Below the pieces are notes generated by a model. It worked only from the letters and a program-made list of their open reading frames with translations, ran no database searches and had not been told where the DNA came from. From Cellulomonas hominis (lineage in GTDB: Bacteria > Actinomycetota > Actinomycetes > Actinomycetales > Cellulomonadaceae): DNA of 34,097 bases. The stretch spans positions 1 through 34,097 of the forward strand of contig NZ_CABEGA010000047.1 in the NCBI RefSeq assembly GCF_901521055.1. Reading direction: 5' to 3'. Each line of letters starts with the position of its first letter. The first letter of the stretch is position 1. A program made the position numbers and the translations under genes. Below are positions 20,371 through 28,469 of the stretch, piece after piece.

Positions 20371-21489
20371 GTGAGCCCCGCCACCGCACTCGTCGACGCC
20401 GAGGACCTCCGCAGCCGGGTCGACGCCCTGCTCACGCAGCACGTCGAGGAGCTGCTGCCCGAGCTGGTCGCCGCGGGTGCGGGAGCGGCCCCCCTCGCCG
20501 AGGCGCTCGGGCTGATGCTCGAGGGCGGCAAGCGCCTCCGGGCGGCGTTCTGCTACTGGTCGTGGCGTGCGCACGGCGGGGACCCCGCGTCCCCGGACGC
20601 GGACGCCGTGCTGCGGGTGGGAGCAGCGCTCGAGCTGTTCCAGGCCGCGGCGCTGTTCCACGACGACGTCATGGACGACTCGGACACGCGGCGCGGGCGC
20701 CCGGCCGCGCACCGGCGCTTCGCCGGCCTGCACGCCGAGCAGGGCTGGTCGGGCGATCCGGGCCGCTACGGCGAGTCGGCGGCGATCCTGCTCGGCGACC
20801 TCGCCCTGGTGGCGAGCGAGCGCGAGTTCGTCCGCGCGGTCGCCGGCTCCCCCGCGGACCTGCGGGTGCGGGCCCACGCGGTGTTCCACCGGATGCGGAC
20901 CGAGGTCACCGTCGGCCAGTACCTCGACCTCCTGGCGCAGGTGCTGCCGTGGGGCGAGGACCCGGTCGCGGACGAGGCGCGCGCCCGCGAGGTCATCGTC
21001 GCGAAGTCCGCGCGCTACAGCGTGGAGCACCCGATGCTGCTCGGCGCGGTGCTGGCCGGGGCCGACGACGCCGCGCTGTCGGCCGTGACGGGTTACGGGC
21101 TGCCGCTGGGCGAGGCCTTCCAGCTGCGCGACGACCTGCTCGGCGTGTTCGGCGACCCGGCGACCACCGGGAAGCCGGCCGGGGACGACCTGCGCGAGGG
21201 CAAGCGCACCGTGCTGGTGGCGCGGGCCATGGGGCACGCGCTGGCGACGGCCGACGCCGGGCTGGCGGACGCGCTGCGCGCGGGTCTCGGCGACCGCGGC
21301 CTGGACGACGCCGCCTGCGCGGCGCTCGCCGGCCGCATCGAGGCCAGCGGCGCCGTCGCCGACGTCGAGGCGCTGATCACCGAGCTCGGCGACCGGGCGT
21401 TCGGCGCACTGGCCGCCGCCCCGCTCGCCGAGGACGGCCGGGCGATGCTGGTGCGGCTCGGGCACGCGGCCGTCGACCGGCGCGCCTGA
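20371..21489 (+). CDS. Polyprenyl diphosphate synthase (IdsA2-like)
   Basis: 372-residue trans-isoprenyl diphosphate synthase that condenses isopentenyl diphosphate with an allylic primer. The first Asp-rich motif is DDVMDD at 98-103, after GGKRLR (52-57). The second is DDLLGVFGD at 254-262. The two residues before the first motif and the bulky Phe96 suggest a medium chain (farnesyl to geranylgeranyl) product, but chain length cannot be settled from this. The M. tuberculosis counterpart in the same neighbourhood is idsA2 (Rv2173). Products could feed carotenoids, quinones or the wall lipid carrier. Cytosolic. GTG 20371 is set by the -10 element 6 nt upstream. Convergent with the Rv2175c-like gene, 18 bp apart. 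Confidence 0.92.
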   Translation: MSPATALVDAEDLRSRVDALLTQHVEELLPELVAAGAGAAPLAEALGLMLEGGKRLRAAFCYWSWRAHGGDPASPDADAVLRVGAALELFQAAALFHDDVMDDSDTRRGRPAAHRRFAGLHAEQGWSGDPGRYGESAAILLGDLALVASEREFVRAVAGSPADLRVRAHAVFHRMRTEVTVGQYLDLLAQVLPWGEDPVADEARAREVIVAKSARYSVEHPMLLGAVLAGADDAALSAVTGYGLPLGEAFQLRDDLLGVFGDPATTGKPAGDDLREGKRTVLVARAMGHALATADAGLADALRAGLGDRGLDDAACAALAGRIEASGAVADVEALITELGDRAFGALAAAPLAEDGRAMLVRLGHAAVDRRA

Positions 21490-21507
21490 GGCCCCGCGCG
21501 GGCGACG

Positions 21508-21924
21508 TCAGAGCTGCGCCTGCGCCCGGCGCCGCACCTCCGTCTTGTGGCCGGAGCGCAACGCGTCGACCGGCCGGCCGGGCAGGGACTCGTCCTCGGT
21601 GAAGAGCCAGGCGATCGCCTCGGCGTCGGAGAAGCCGGCGTCCCCGAGGACGCTCACGGTGCCCTGGAGCCACGCCATCACGGCGGCGCGCGGCGCGGCG
21701 GCGTCCTCGTCGTGCGGGTCCGCCGGCGGGTTGGTGGCGTCGACCGGGACCAGGAACGCGGCCGGGATGCTCAGCACGGGCGGGTCGCCGCGGCGGATGC
21801 CGATCAGGCGGCGCTCCTTGAGCAGGCGGCGGACCTTGCCGGCGTCGACGCCGAGCTCCTCGGCCACGTCGGGCACGGTGAGCCAGGAGTCGACCAGGTC
21901 ATCGGGGTGGGGCTGCGCAGTCAC
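21508..21924 (-). CDS. Rv2175c-like DNA-binding protein
   Basis: 138-residue protein like M. tuberculosis Rv2175c, a winged-helix DNA-binding protein that is a substrate of the Ser/Thr kinase PknL. The N-terminal half contains the helix-turn-helix (LTVPDVAEELGVDAGKVRRLLKERR, given here in outline: residues about 15-40). The C-terminal half is the family's helical domain (MAWLQGTVSVLGDAGFSDAEA, about 85-105). GTG at 21924 was chosen because TACGCT ends 6 nt upstream, indicating a leaderless transcript; the longer frame upstream is not conserved. Thr3-type N-terminal threonine phosphorylation, as in the mycobacterial protein (Thr9), cannot be confirmed here. The likely partner kinase is 1.7 kb away. 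Confidence 0.88.
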   Translation of the reverse strand: MTAQPHPDDLVDSWLTVPDVAEELGVDAGKVRRLLKERRLIGIRRGDPPVLSIPAAFLVPVDATNPPADPHDEDAAAPRAAVMAWLQGTVSVLGDAGFSDAEAIAWLFTEDESLPGRPVDALRSGHKTEVRRRAQAQL

Positions 21925-21930
21925 CCGGCC

Positions 21931-21936
21931 AGCGTA
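21931..21936 (-). promoter_or_regulatory. -10 element TACGCT, leaderless start of Rv2175c-like gene
   Basis: TACGCT (minus strand) ends 6 nt before GTG 21924. The same hexamer and similar spacing precede the MarR gene. Confidence 0.45.
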
Positions 21937-22024
21937 CTGACCGCCCGGCCGCAGCACGCCACCGGGCCCGCGTTCCCCCGGGCGGACGAGCCCGCTGGGC
22001 CGCAGGTGTGAGCACGGGCCTGCA

Positions 22025-22089
22025 TCACCGCTGGTGAACCGGACATATCACCCGCCCCGCTTCCCAGGGCTCCGCGGGTGGTCTACCGT
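22025..22089 (+). promoter_or_regulatory. Candidate promoter and palindrome upstream of LysM gene
   Basis: TTCCCA (22061-22066), 17 bp, then TACCGT (22084-22089) is a plausible -35/-10 pair that gives a leader of about 75 nt before ATG 22172. Upstream, TCACC-gct-GGTGA (22025-22037) is a short palindrome, with another ATCACC at 22047-22052. I looked for a ydaO/c-di-AMP riboswitch, which often precedes actinobacterial wall-lytic genes, and found no match. Confidence 0.35.
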
Positions 22090-22171
22090 CGCTCTCGTCA
22101 CACCAGTCACATCAGCCACACAGGCACCGCACGTCACTGCACCACGTCGTCTCAGCACAGGGGTCCTCACC

Positions 22172-23581
22172 ATGACGCAGCCCGCCCTCGCCCTCACGGA
22201 CCAGGCCGACCGCAGCCGCGGGGACGGCGCGACCCCTCGCACCGGCGCACGCCGTGGTCGCCGGCTCGCCACGGGGACCGGCGCGATCGCCATCGCCGCG
22301 GTCGCCGTCACGGCCTCGGGCGGCGCCGCCCACGCGGACGACCAGTACACGGTGCGCAGCGGGGACACGGTCAGCCACATCGCCGCGCGCTACGGCACGA
22401 CGGTCACCGCGGTGCGCAGCGCCAACGGCCTGGGCACCAGCGCGTTCATCCGCGAGGGCCAGCGGCTGACCATCCCCACCGCCGCGGCCCCGGCCACGGC
22501 CGCCCCCGCGGCGCCGAGCGCAGCCGGCGGCACCCACACGGTCGCCTCGGGCGAGACCGTGTCGGCCATCGCGAAGCGGTACGGCACGACCGTCGCGGCG
22601 ATCAGCGCCGCCAACGGCCTCGACTCCCGCGCCTTCATCCGCGTCGGCCAGACGCTCACGGTGCCCGGCGGGTCCGGCGCGGCCGCGGCGGCCCCGGCCT
22701 CAGCTCCCGCGGTGACCGGCGGCACCCACACCGTCGCGTCCGGCGAGACCGTCTCGGCCATCGCGAAGCGCTACGGCACCACCGTCTCCGCCGTCGTCGC
22801 CTCGAACGGCCTGGACTCCCGCGCGTTCATCCGCGTCGGCCAGACGCTCACCGTGCCCGGGGCCTCCGGCGCCGCCGCACCCGCACCGGCCGCCGCCGCC
22901 ACGACCGGAGGCACGCACACCGTCGCCTCGGGCGAGACGGTCTCCGCGATCGCGTCGCGCTACGGCACGACGGTCTCGGCGGTCGTGGCCGCCAACGGCC
23001 TGGACTCCCGCGCGTTCATCCGCGTGGGTCAGCGGCTCACCGTCCCGGGCGCCCCGGCGGCCGCCGCGGCTGCTCCGGCCTCCTCGGGCGGGACCGCGCT
23101 GGTCGGCAACACGTTCCTCGGGCGCACCTACGCGCCGAGCGTGGTGGCGTCGGCCAACGCCAACAAGGCGAGCCTGCTCGCCATGGGCGTGCCGTCCCGC
23201 GCCCAGATGCAGGCGAAGGTCGCCGCGACCGCGCGCTCGATGGGGGTCGACCCCGCGCTCGCCCAGGCGATCGCGTTCCAGGAGTCCGGGTTCAACCACA
23301 CCGCGGTCTCCCCCGCCAACGCGATCGGGACGATGCAGGTCATCCCGAGCTCCGGCGAGTGGGCCTCGCAGCTCGTGGGCCGCCAGCTGAACCTGATCGA
23401 CCCGGACGACAACGTCGTGGCGGGCGTGGCGATCCTGCGCCAGCTCGTGCGCACGTCCCCGGACCTCTCCACGGCGATCGCCAGCTACTACCAGGGCTCG
23501 TCCTCGGTGAAGCGGAACGGCATGTTCAGCGACACCCGCCGCTACGTGGCGAACGTCCAGACCCACATGACGCGCTACTGA
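22172..23581 (+). CDS. Secreted LysM-repeat lytic transglycosylase
   Basis: 469-residue exported peptidoglycan enzyme. An Arg-rich N-terminus and hydrophobic segment (about 35-50) end in AHA-DD, giving predicted cleavage after residue 55. Four LysM domains follow at about 59-102, 122-165, 186-229 and 249-292, separated by Ala/Pro-rich linkers; domains 2-4 are nearly identical. The C-terminal domain (about 345-469) is a soluble-lytic-transglycosylase-like fold: FQESGF carries the catalytic Glu371, then SPANAIGTMQVIPSSG and a late IASYYQG. LysM domains bind N-acetylglucosamine in the wall; the enzyme should cut glycan strands. ATG 22172 was chosen from AGGGG 8 nt upstream and the signal-peptide layout. 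It lies 48 bp upstream of the kinase gene on the same strand. Confidence 0.92.
   Translation: MTQPALALTDQADRSRGDGATPRTGARRGRRLATGTGAIAIAAVAVTASGGAAHADDQYTVRSGDTVSHIAARYGTTVTAVRSANGLGTSAFIREGQRLTIPTAAAPATAAPAAPSAAGGTHTVASGETVSAIAKRYGTTVAAISAANGLDSRAFIRVGQTLTVPGGSGAAAAAPASAPAVTGGTHTVASGETVSAIAKRYGTTVSAVVASNGLDSRAFIRVGQTLTVPGASGAAAPAPAAAATTGGTHTVASGETVSAIASRYGTTVSAVVAANGLDSRAFIRVGQRLTVPGAPAAAAAAPASSGGTALVGNTFLGRTYAPSVVASANANKASLLAMGVPSRAQMQAKVAATARSMGVDPALAQAIAFQESGFNHTAVSPANAIGTMQVIPSSGEWASQLVGRQLNLIDPDDNVVAGVAILRQLVRTSPDLSTAIASYYQGSSSVKRNGMFSDTRRYVANVQTHMTRY
22529..23053. repeat. Near-identical LysM-coding repeats
   Basis: Three copies of a LysM-plus-linker unit start at about 22529, 22721 and 22910, periods 192 and 189 nt. 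They share long identical stretches at the DNA level. Such repeats can expand or contract and can be miscounted in short-read assemblies. Confidence 0.75.
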
Positions 23582-23616
23582 GCCGCGGCCTGCCGGGTCT
23601 GGCCGGACCGCGCCCG

Positions 23617-23622
23617 TAGACT
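23617..23622 (+). promoter_or_regulatory. -10 element TAGACT, leaderless start of kinase gene
   Basis: TAGACT ends 7 nt before GTG 23630. It suggests that the kinase is transcribed separately from the LysM gene and without a leader. Confidence 0.45.
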
Positions 23623-23629
23623 TCGGCCC

Positions 23630-25651
23630 GTGGGAGCAACCGTCACCGATCCGCTCGTCGGCCAGCTGGTCGACGGGCGCTACGAGGTCGTGTCGCGCAT
23701 CGCGCGCGGCGGCATGGCGACCGTGTACCTGGCGGTGGACCGGCGGCTCGACCGGGACGTCGCTCTCAAGGTCATGCACCCGCACCTCGCGGAGGGCGGC
23801 GCTGGAGCGGACTTCGTCGCCCGGTTCCGGCGCGAGGCCCGCGCCGCTGCGCGGCTCACCCACCCCGGACTCGTCGGCGTGTACGACCAGGGCCTGGACG
23901 GCGACACCTCCTACCTGACCATGGAGTACGTCGACGGCGTGAACCTGCGCCGCCACCTCGCCGAGCGCGGGTCCCTGACCGTCGGCGAGGCGCTCGACGT
24001 CGGCGAGCACGTCCTCGACGCCCTGGCCGCGGCGCACCGCGCCGGCCTGGTGCACCGCGACGTCAAGCCCGAGAACGTGCTCATGGCGACCGACGGCCGG
24101 ATCAAGGTCGCCGACTTCGGTCTCGCCCGCGCCGTCACCGAGGTCACGTCCACCACGACCGGCACCGTCTTCGGCACCGTCGCGTACCTCGCCCCCGAGC
24201 TCGTCGTCCGCGGCGCCAGCGACGCCCGCACCGACGTGTACGCCGCGGGCGTCCTGCTCTACGAGATGCTCACGGGCGCGCAGCCCTTCACCGGCGAGAC
24301 GCCCATCCAGATTGCGTTCCAGCACGTCAACTCCGACGTGCCGCCGCCCTCGGACACGGCGTCCTGGTTGCCGGTCGAGGTCGACGAGCTCGTCGGCGCC
24401 CTGGCCGCGCGCGAGCCCGACGACCGGCCCGCCGACGCGTCCGCGGCCCTGGCCCTGCTCCGGCGGACCCGCGCCGCCCTGGACCCGGCGACCCTCGACC
24501 GCCGCGTCGACGTGCCGCCGGCCGTCACGCTGCCGCAGGCGACCGACGCGGACGACGCCACCCCCGGCGCGTCGGCCGGCGGGGCCGCCACGCGGGTCGA
24601 CGGCTCCCCGGTGGACGACGCCGGCGACGAGATCCCGGCCGGCGCGACTGCCCGGATCGACGCGCCGGGGCGCACCGTCGCCCTGCCGATCGGCATGGTG
24701 ACGGCCGGCGGCCCCGCCCCGGCCGACTCCCCCGCCCGGCACCGCCGGTGGGGACGCTGGGTCGCCCTGGGCGTGCTGCTGGTCGCGCTGGTCGGCGGCG
24801 GCACCTGGTGGTACCTCGCGGCCGGTCCGGGCGCCTACACGACGGTCCCCGCGGTCACCTCGCTGACCGAGGACGAGGCGGTCGCCCTGCTCGAGGACGC
24901 CGGCCTCGGCGCGGACCCGGTCCCGGCGTTCGACGACACCGCGCCGGTGGGCACCGTGTTCGCCGCGGACCCTGGCGACGGCGAGCGGGTCCGCAAGGAC
25001 GGCACGGTGCAGCTGTCGGTGTCCCGCGGTCCCGACCTCGTGGACCTGCCCGGGGGCCTCCTGCACGCCCAGCAGGCCGTCGCGGAGGAGGCGCTCCTCG
25101 CAGCGGACCTGGAGGTGGACTACGTCGAGGGCGACTTCTGGGACGACGAGGTCGGGCTCGGCGGCGTGCTCGCGGTCACCGACGCGGACCAGGCGCCGCT
25201 CGCCGACGGGGCGAAGGTCAAGCGCGGCTCGACGGTGTACCTGACCATCTCCGACGGGCCCCAGCCCGTGACGATCGTGTCCGTCACCGGCGCGTCGTTC
25301 GACGAGGCCAAGGCGCAGCTGGAGTCCCTGGGGCTCGCGGTGAGCCCGCAGGAGGCGTTCAGCGACACCGTCCCGGCCGGCGACGTCATCGCCCAGGACC
25401 CGGCGGGCGGCACCGAGGGGCACCGCAAGGACACCGTGACGCTCACGGTCTCCAAGGGCCCCGAGACGGTCCCCATGCCGAATCTCACCGGCAAGCAGTA
25501 CGACGAGGCCGCGACGATCCTCGACGGCCTCGGGCTCAAGGCCGAGCGGCGCAACATCCTCGGCGGCCTGTTCGGCACCGTCCGCGACCAGAGCGTGCCC
25601 GCGGAGCAGGCGGTCCCCAAGGGGACGACGATCACCCTCACCGTCGTCTGA
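23630..25651 (+). CDS. PASTA-domain Ser/Thr protein kinase (PknB/PknL-type)
   Basis: 673-residue membrane receptor kinase. The cytoplasmic kinase domain (about 18-275) has the glycine loop ARGGMATVY, Lys47 in ALKVM, catalytic HRDVKPEN at 142-149 (Asp144), DFG at 162-164, and an activation loop rich in threonine (TEVTSTTTGTVFGT). A disordered linker leads to one membrane helix at about 377-397 (WVALGVLLVALVGGG). Four PASTA domains follow outside the cell, which in this family sense muropeptides or lipid II. Likely roles are control of cell wall synthesis and division. By position next to an Rv2175c-like gene and DAHP synthase it corresponds to M. tuberculosis PknL, yet that kinase lacks PASTA domains, whereas this one resembles PknB in architecture. 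Convergent with aroG. Confidence 0.95.
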   Translation: MGATVTDPLVGQLVDGRYEVVSRIARGGMATVYLAVDRRLDRDVALKVMHPHLAEGGAGADFVARFRREARAAARLTHPGLVGVYDQGLDGDTSYLTMEYVDGVNLRRHLAERGSLTVGEALDVGEHVLDALAAAHRAGLVHRDVKPENVLMATDGRIKVADFGLARAVTEVTSTTTGTVFGTVAYLAPELVVRGASDARTDVYAAGVLLYEMLTGAQPFTGETPIQIAFQHVNSDVPPPSDTASWLPVEVDELVGALAAREPDDRPADASAALALLRRTRAALDPATLDRRVDVPPAVTLPQATDADDATPGASAGGAATRVDGSPVDDAGDEIPAGATARIDAPGRTVALPIGMVTAGGPAPADSPARHRRWGRWVALGVLLVALVGGGTWWYLAAGPGAYTTVPAVTSLTEDEAVALLEDAGLGADPVPAFDDTAPVGTVFAADPGDGERVRKDGTVQLSVSRGPDLVDLPGGLLHAQQAVAEEALLAADLEVDYVEGDFWDDEVGLGGVLAVTDADQAPLADGAKVKRGSTVYLTISDGPQPVTIVSVTGASFDEAKAQLESLGLAVSPQEAFSDTVPAGDVIAQDPAGGTEGHRKDTVTLTVSKGPETVPMPNLTGKQYDEAATILDGLGLKAERRNILGGLFGTVRDQSVPAEQAVPKGTTITLTVV

Positions 25652-25691
25652 GCCGGCCCGTCCCGTACTCGCGCCCGGACACCCACGCAGA

Positions 25692-25738
25692 CGACGACGC
25701 CCGCACCCGCCCCCTCGGGGCCGGTGCGGGCGTCGTCG
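25692..25738. terminator. Strong bidirectional terminator between kinase gene and aroG
   Basis: CGACGACGCCCGCACC (25692-25707) pairs perfectly over 16 bp with 25723-25738, with an inner CCCC/GGGG stem in the loop. It lies 40 bp after the kinase stop and 9 bp after the DAHP synthase stop, so it serves both convergent genes. Confidence 0.85.
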
Positions 25739-25747
25739 CGTCGGGCG

Positions 25748-27100
25748 TCAGCTCCGGCGGAGCAGCTCCACGACCTGGAACGCGAGCTCCAGCGACTGCT
25801 GGTGGTTCAGCCGCGGGTCGACGAGCGTCTCGTACCGGCGGGCCAGCCCGGCGTCGTCGATCTCCTCGGCACCGCCGAGCACCTCGGTGACGTCGTCGCC
25901 GGTGAGCTCGATGTGCAGCCCGCCCGGGACGGTCCCCAGCGCGCGGTGCACCTCGAAGAACCCGGCGACCTCGTCCATCACGTCGGAGAACCGCCGGGTC
26001 TTGTACCCGGAGGCCGACGTGATGCCGTTGCCGTGCATCGGGTCGCACACCCAGGTGACCGGGCGGCCGTCCGCCGTGACCTTCTCCACCAGCGAGGGCA
26101 GCAGGTCCCGGATCTTGCCGGCGCCCATGCGGGTGATGAACGTGATACGGCCCGGCTCGGCGCTCGGGTTGAGCTTGTCGATCAGGCGCAGCGCGTCGTC
26201 CGCGGTGGACGTCGGGCCGAGCTTGATGCCGAGCGGGTTGTGCACGCGGCTGAAGTAGTCGACGTGCGCCCCGTCGAGCTGCCGGGTGCGCTCCCCGATC
26301 CACAGGAAGTGCGCCGAGCAGTCGTACGGCAGGCCGGTCCGGGAGTCGATCCGCGTCAGGGGCCGCTCGTAGTCGAGCAGCAGCCCCTCGTGGCTCGAGT
26401 AGAAGTCCACGGTGCGCAGGGCGTCGAAGTCCGCCCCGCACGCCGCCATGAACCGGATCGCGCGGTCGATCTCCGCCGCGATCTCCTCGTAGCGGGCGTA
26501 CGCCGGGTTGGCGGTGAACCCGCGGTTCCACTCGTGCACGCGCAGCAGGGACGCGAAGCCCCCCGTCGTGAACGCGCGGATCAGGTTCAGCGTCGACGCG
26601 GACGTGTGGTACGCGTCGAGCAGCCGCTCGGGGTCGGGCGTGCGGGCCTCGGGCGTGAACTCGAAGCCGTTGATGATGTCGCCCCGGAACGCGGGCAGCG
26701 TGACGCCGTCGCGGGTCTCCGAGTCGGACGACCGCGGCTTCGCGTACTGCCCCGCCATCCGGCCCATCTTGATGACCGGCAGGCTGGCGCCGTAGGTCAG
26801 CACGACGGCCATCTGCAGGACGGTCATGATCTTGCCGCGGATGTTGTCGGCCGTCGCCTCCGCGAAGGTCTCCGCGCAGTCACCGCCCTGCAGCAGGAAC
26901 GCCTCGCCGCGCCCGGCGGCCGCGAGCTGGCCGCGCAGCGCGTCGGACTCCCCCGCGAACACCAGCGGCGGCAGGCCGGCGAGCCGGCCGGTGACGCGCG
27001 CGAGGGCGTCCCGGTCGGGCCACGCCGGCTGCTGCGTGACGGGCAGCGACCGCCAGTGCTCGAGGCCCTCGAGCACCCGCGGGTCCGCCTCGACGCTCAT
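25748..27100 (-). CDS. aroG: Class II 3-deoxy-7-phosphoheptulonate (DAHP) synthase
   Basis: 450-residue enzyme for the first step of aromatic amino acid synthesis, joining phosphoenolpyruvate and erythrose 4-phosphate. It is of the class II (plant-like, AroA-II) type found in actinobacteria: GGDCAETFAEA near residue 68, YAKPRSSDSE near 120, the central NPLGIKLGP and the late CDPMHGNG. Length is close to the 462 residues of M. tuberculosis AroG. Cytosolic; in Mycobacterium its activity depends on chorismate mutase, which is not seen here. ATG at 27100 shares one base with the stop codon of the upstream phosphofructokinase gene (TGATG), so translation is probably coupled. It ends before a strong hairpin shared with the kinase gene. 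Confidence 0.95.
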   Translation of the reverse strand: MSVEADPRVLEGLEHWRSLPVTQQPAWPDRDALARVTGRLAGLPPLVFAGESDALRGQLAAAGRGEAFLLQGGDCAETFAEATADNIRGKIMTVLQMAVVLTYGASLPVIKMGRMAGQYAKPRSSDSETRDGVTLPAFRGDIINGFEFTPEARTPDPERLLDAYHTSASTLNLIRAFTTGGFASLLRVHEWNRGFTANPAYARYEEIAAEIDRAIRFMAACGADFDALRTVDFYSSHEGLLLDYERPLTRIDSRTGLPYDCSAHFLWIGERTRQLDGAHVDYFSRVHNPLGIKLGPTSTADDALRLIDKLNPSAEPGRITFITRMGAGKIRDLLPSLVEKVTADGRPVTWVCDPMHGNGITSASGYKTRRFSDVMDEVAGFFEVHRALGTVPGGLHIELTGDDVTEVLGGAEEIDDAGLARRYETLVDPRLNHQQSLELAFQVVELLRRS

Positions 27101-28320
27101 CAGTGCGCCGTCGCGGGCACCAGGGACTGCCCGATGCCCTCCAGGAGCGCGCCGAACCAGGGCTGCGAGACGTCGAACGCCTTGCCGCCCGCGATGCGCG
27201 GGAACGCGATGGCCTTGAGGCGGTCGCCGTCCTCCTCGTCGTGGCCGATGACGCCGGCCTCGCCGCGCAGGGCGCACTCGACGGCCAGGTCGGTCATCGA
27301 CTTGATGAGGCGCAGGTCCTCGGCGTTCGCGGCCGCGGCGCGCGAGTAGTACCCGGACTTCTGGACCATGACCTTCTCGGCGCCCAGCTTCTCGGCGAAC
27401 TGCTTAGCGAACCACTGGCCCGGGTTGATCGTGTCGAGCTTGACGTGGCCGAACGGGTCGCGCGGCACCTCGGCGCCGGAGGCCTCGAGCTGCTCGACGA
27501 TCTCGTGCATGCCCGCGCCCTCGGACAGGAAGATGTTGACGTTCCCCTGCTCGTCCATGATCGCCTTGAGGCGCGCGGCCTCGGCGTCGATGTCGAGGGC
27601 CAGCTCGGGCAGGAACACCGCGTGGATGTCCCAGCGCTCGCGCGTCAGGCCGAGGGCCGGGGCCCACTCCTGGGTGTCGAGCCACTTGCGGTACTCCGCG
27701 GCGGCGGCCGCGGTGAGCCAGCCGCAGTGCCGGCCCATGACCTCGTGCACGATGAGCATGCGCGGGCCCGAGCGGTGCTCGCCGATGATGTTCGCGGCGA
27801 AGCCCGCGGCCTCCTCGGCTGCGGTCCACGCGCCGAGCGACTGCTTGATCGGCACCACGTCGTTGTCGATGGTCTTCGGCAGGCCGACGACGGTCAGGCC
27901 GTAGTCGTTGTCCGCGAGGTACGCGGCGAGGTCGGCCGCGGTGGTGTTCGTGTCGTCGCCGCCGATCGTGTGCAGCACGTCGACGCCGTCCGCCTTGAGC
28001 TGCTCGGCCGCGACCTGCAGCGGGTCCTGGCCCTCCTGGACCAGCCCGCGCTTGACGCAGTCCGCGGCGTTCGTGAGCTTCACGCGGGAGTTGCCGATCG
28101 GCGAGCCGCCGAACCGGTGCAGCAGCGGCGCCTGGGCGCGACCCTCGGCGTCGATGACGATCTTGTCGCCGCGCAGGAGCCCGTGGTAACCGTGCTGGTA
28201 GGCGATGATCTCGATCTCGGGGGCGATCTCGGTGTACCGCTCGATGAGACCACCGACGGCCGAGGACAGGCACGGAGCGAAGCCACCCGCGGTCAGGAGC
28301 GCGACGCGACGAACCGACAT
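27100..28320 (-). CDS. Pyrophosphate-type 6-phosphofructokinase
   Basis: 406-residue phosphofructokinase. Two substrate-deciding sites both point to pyrophosphate as phosphoryl donor: GGDDT at 120-124 has Asp123 where ATP enzymes have Gly, and PKTIDND at 148-154 has Lys149 where E. coli has Gly. MGRHCGWL near 210-218 is the fructose 6-phosphate region. The size fits actinobacterial PPi-PFKs such as the Amycolatopsis enzyme. A PPi enzyme is reversible and may serve both glycolysis and gluconeogenesis. ATG 28320 is preferred: GAGAGG lies 8 nt upstream and conservation begins with SVRRVALLTAGG; a GTG-type start 66 nt earlier adds unrelated sequence. First gene of a two-gene operon with aroG, overlapping it by one base. 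Confidence 0.92.
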   Translation of the reverse strand: MSVRRVALLTAGGFAPCLSSAVGGLIERYTEIAPEIEIIAYQHGYHGLLRGDKIVIDAEGRAQAPLLHRFGGSPIGNSRVKLTNAADCVKRGLVQEGQDPLQVAAEQLKADGVDVLHTIGGDDTNTTAADLAAYLADNDYGLTVVGLPKTIDNDVVPIKQSLGAWTAAEEAAGFAANIIGEHRSGPRMLIVHEVMGRHCGWLTAAAAAEYRKWLDTQEWAPALGLTRERWDIHAVFLPELALDIDAEAARLKAIMDEQGNVNIFLSEGAGMHEIVEQLEASGAEVPRDPFGHVKLDTINPGQWFAKQFAEKLGAEKVMVQKSGYYSRAAAANAEDLRLIKSMTDLAVECALRGEAGVIGHDEEDGDRLKAIAFPRIAGGKAFDVSQPWFGALLEGIGQSLVPATAH

Positions 28321-28432
28321 GAGACACACCTCTCGTTGAAAGCACAGAACAGCACAGCCGCATTCAGCGGCCCGCAGGTCACTCAAGGCGACGGACGCGG
28401 ACCGGACCCGGGACCGAGGTCCGGGGTGCCGC

Positions 28433-28469
28433 CGCGGTCACCGCGGCAGCAGGCTCATCCTACTGAGCC
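28433..28469 (-). terminator. Candidate terminator after acyltransferase gene
   Basis: GGCTCA (28452-28457) and TGAGCC (28464-28469) form a 6-bp hairpin across the stop codon. Just beyond it on the minus strand is a second, near loopless palindrome, GCCGCGGT-c-ACCGCGGC (about 28432-28448). Together they may end the transcript before the PFK operon promoter. Confidence 0.4.

Noticed and set aside
22020..22171. c-di-AMP (ydaO) riboswitch before the LysM gene
   Set aside because: The leader is too short and lacks the conserved core sequence; only short palindromes and a possible promoter are visible.
22529..23053. CRISPR-like or satellite array
   Set aside because: The repeats are about 190 nt, in frame, and encode LysM domains.
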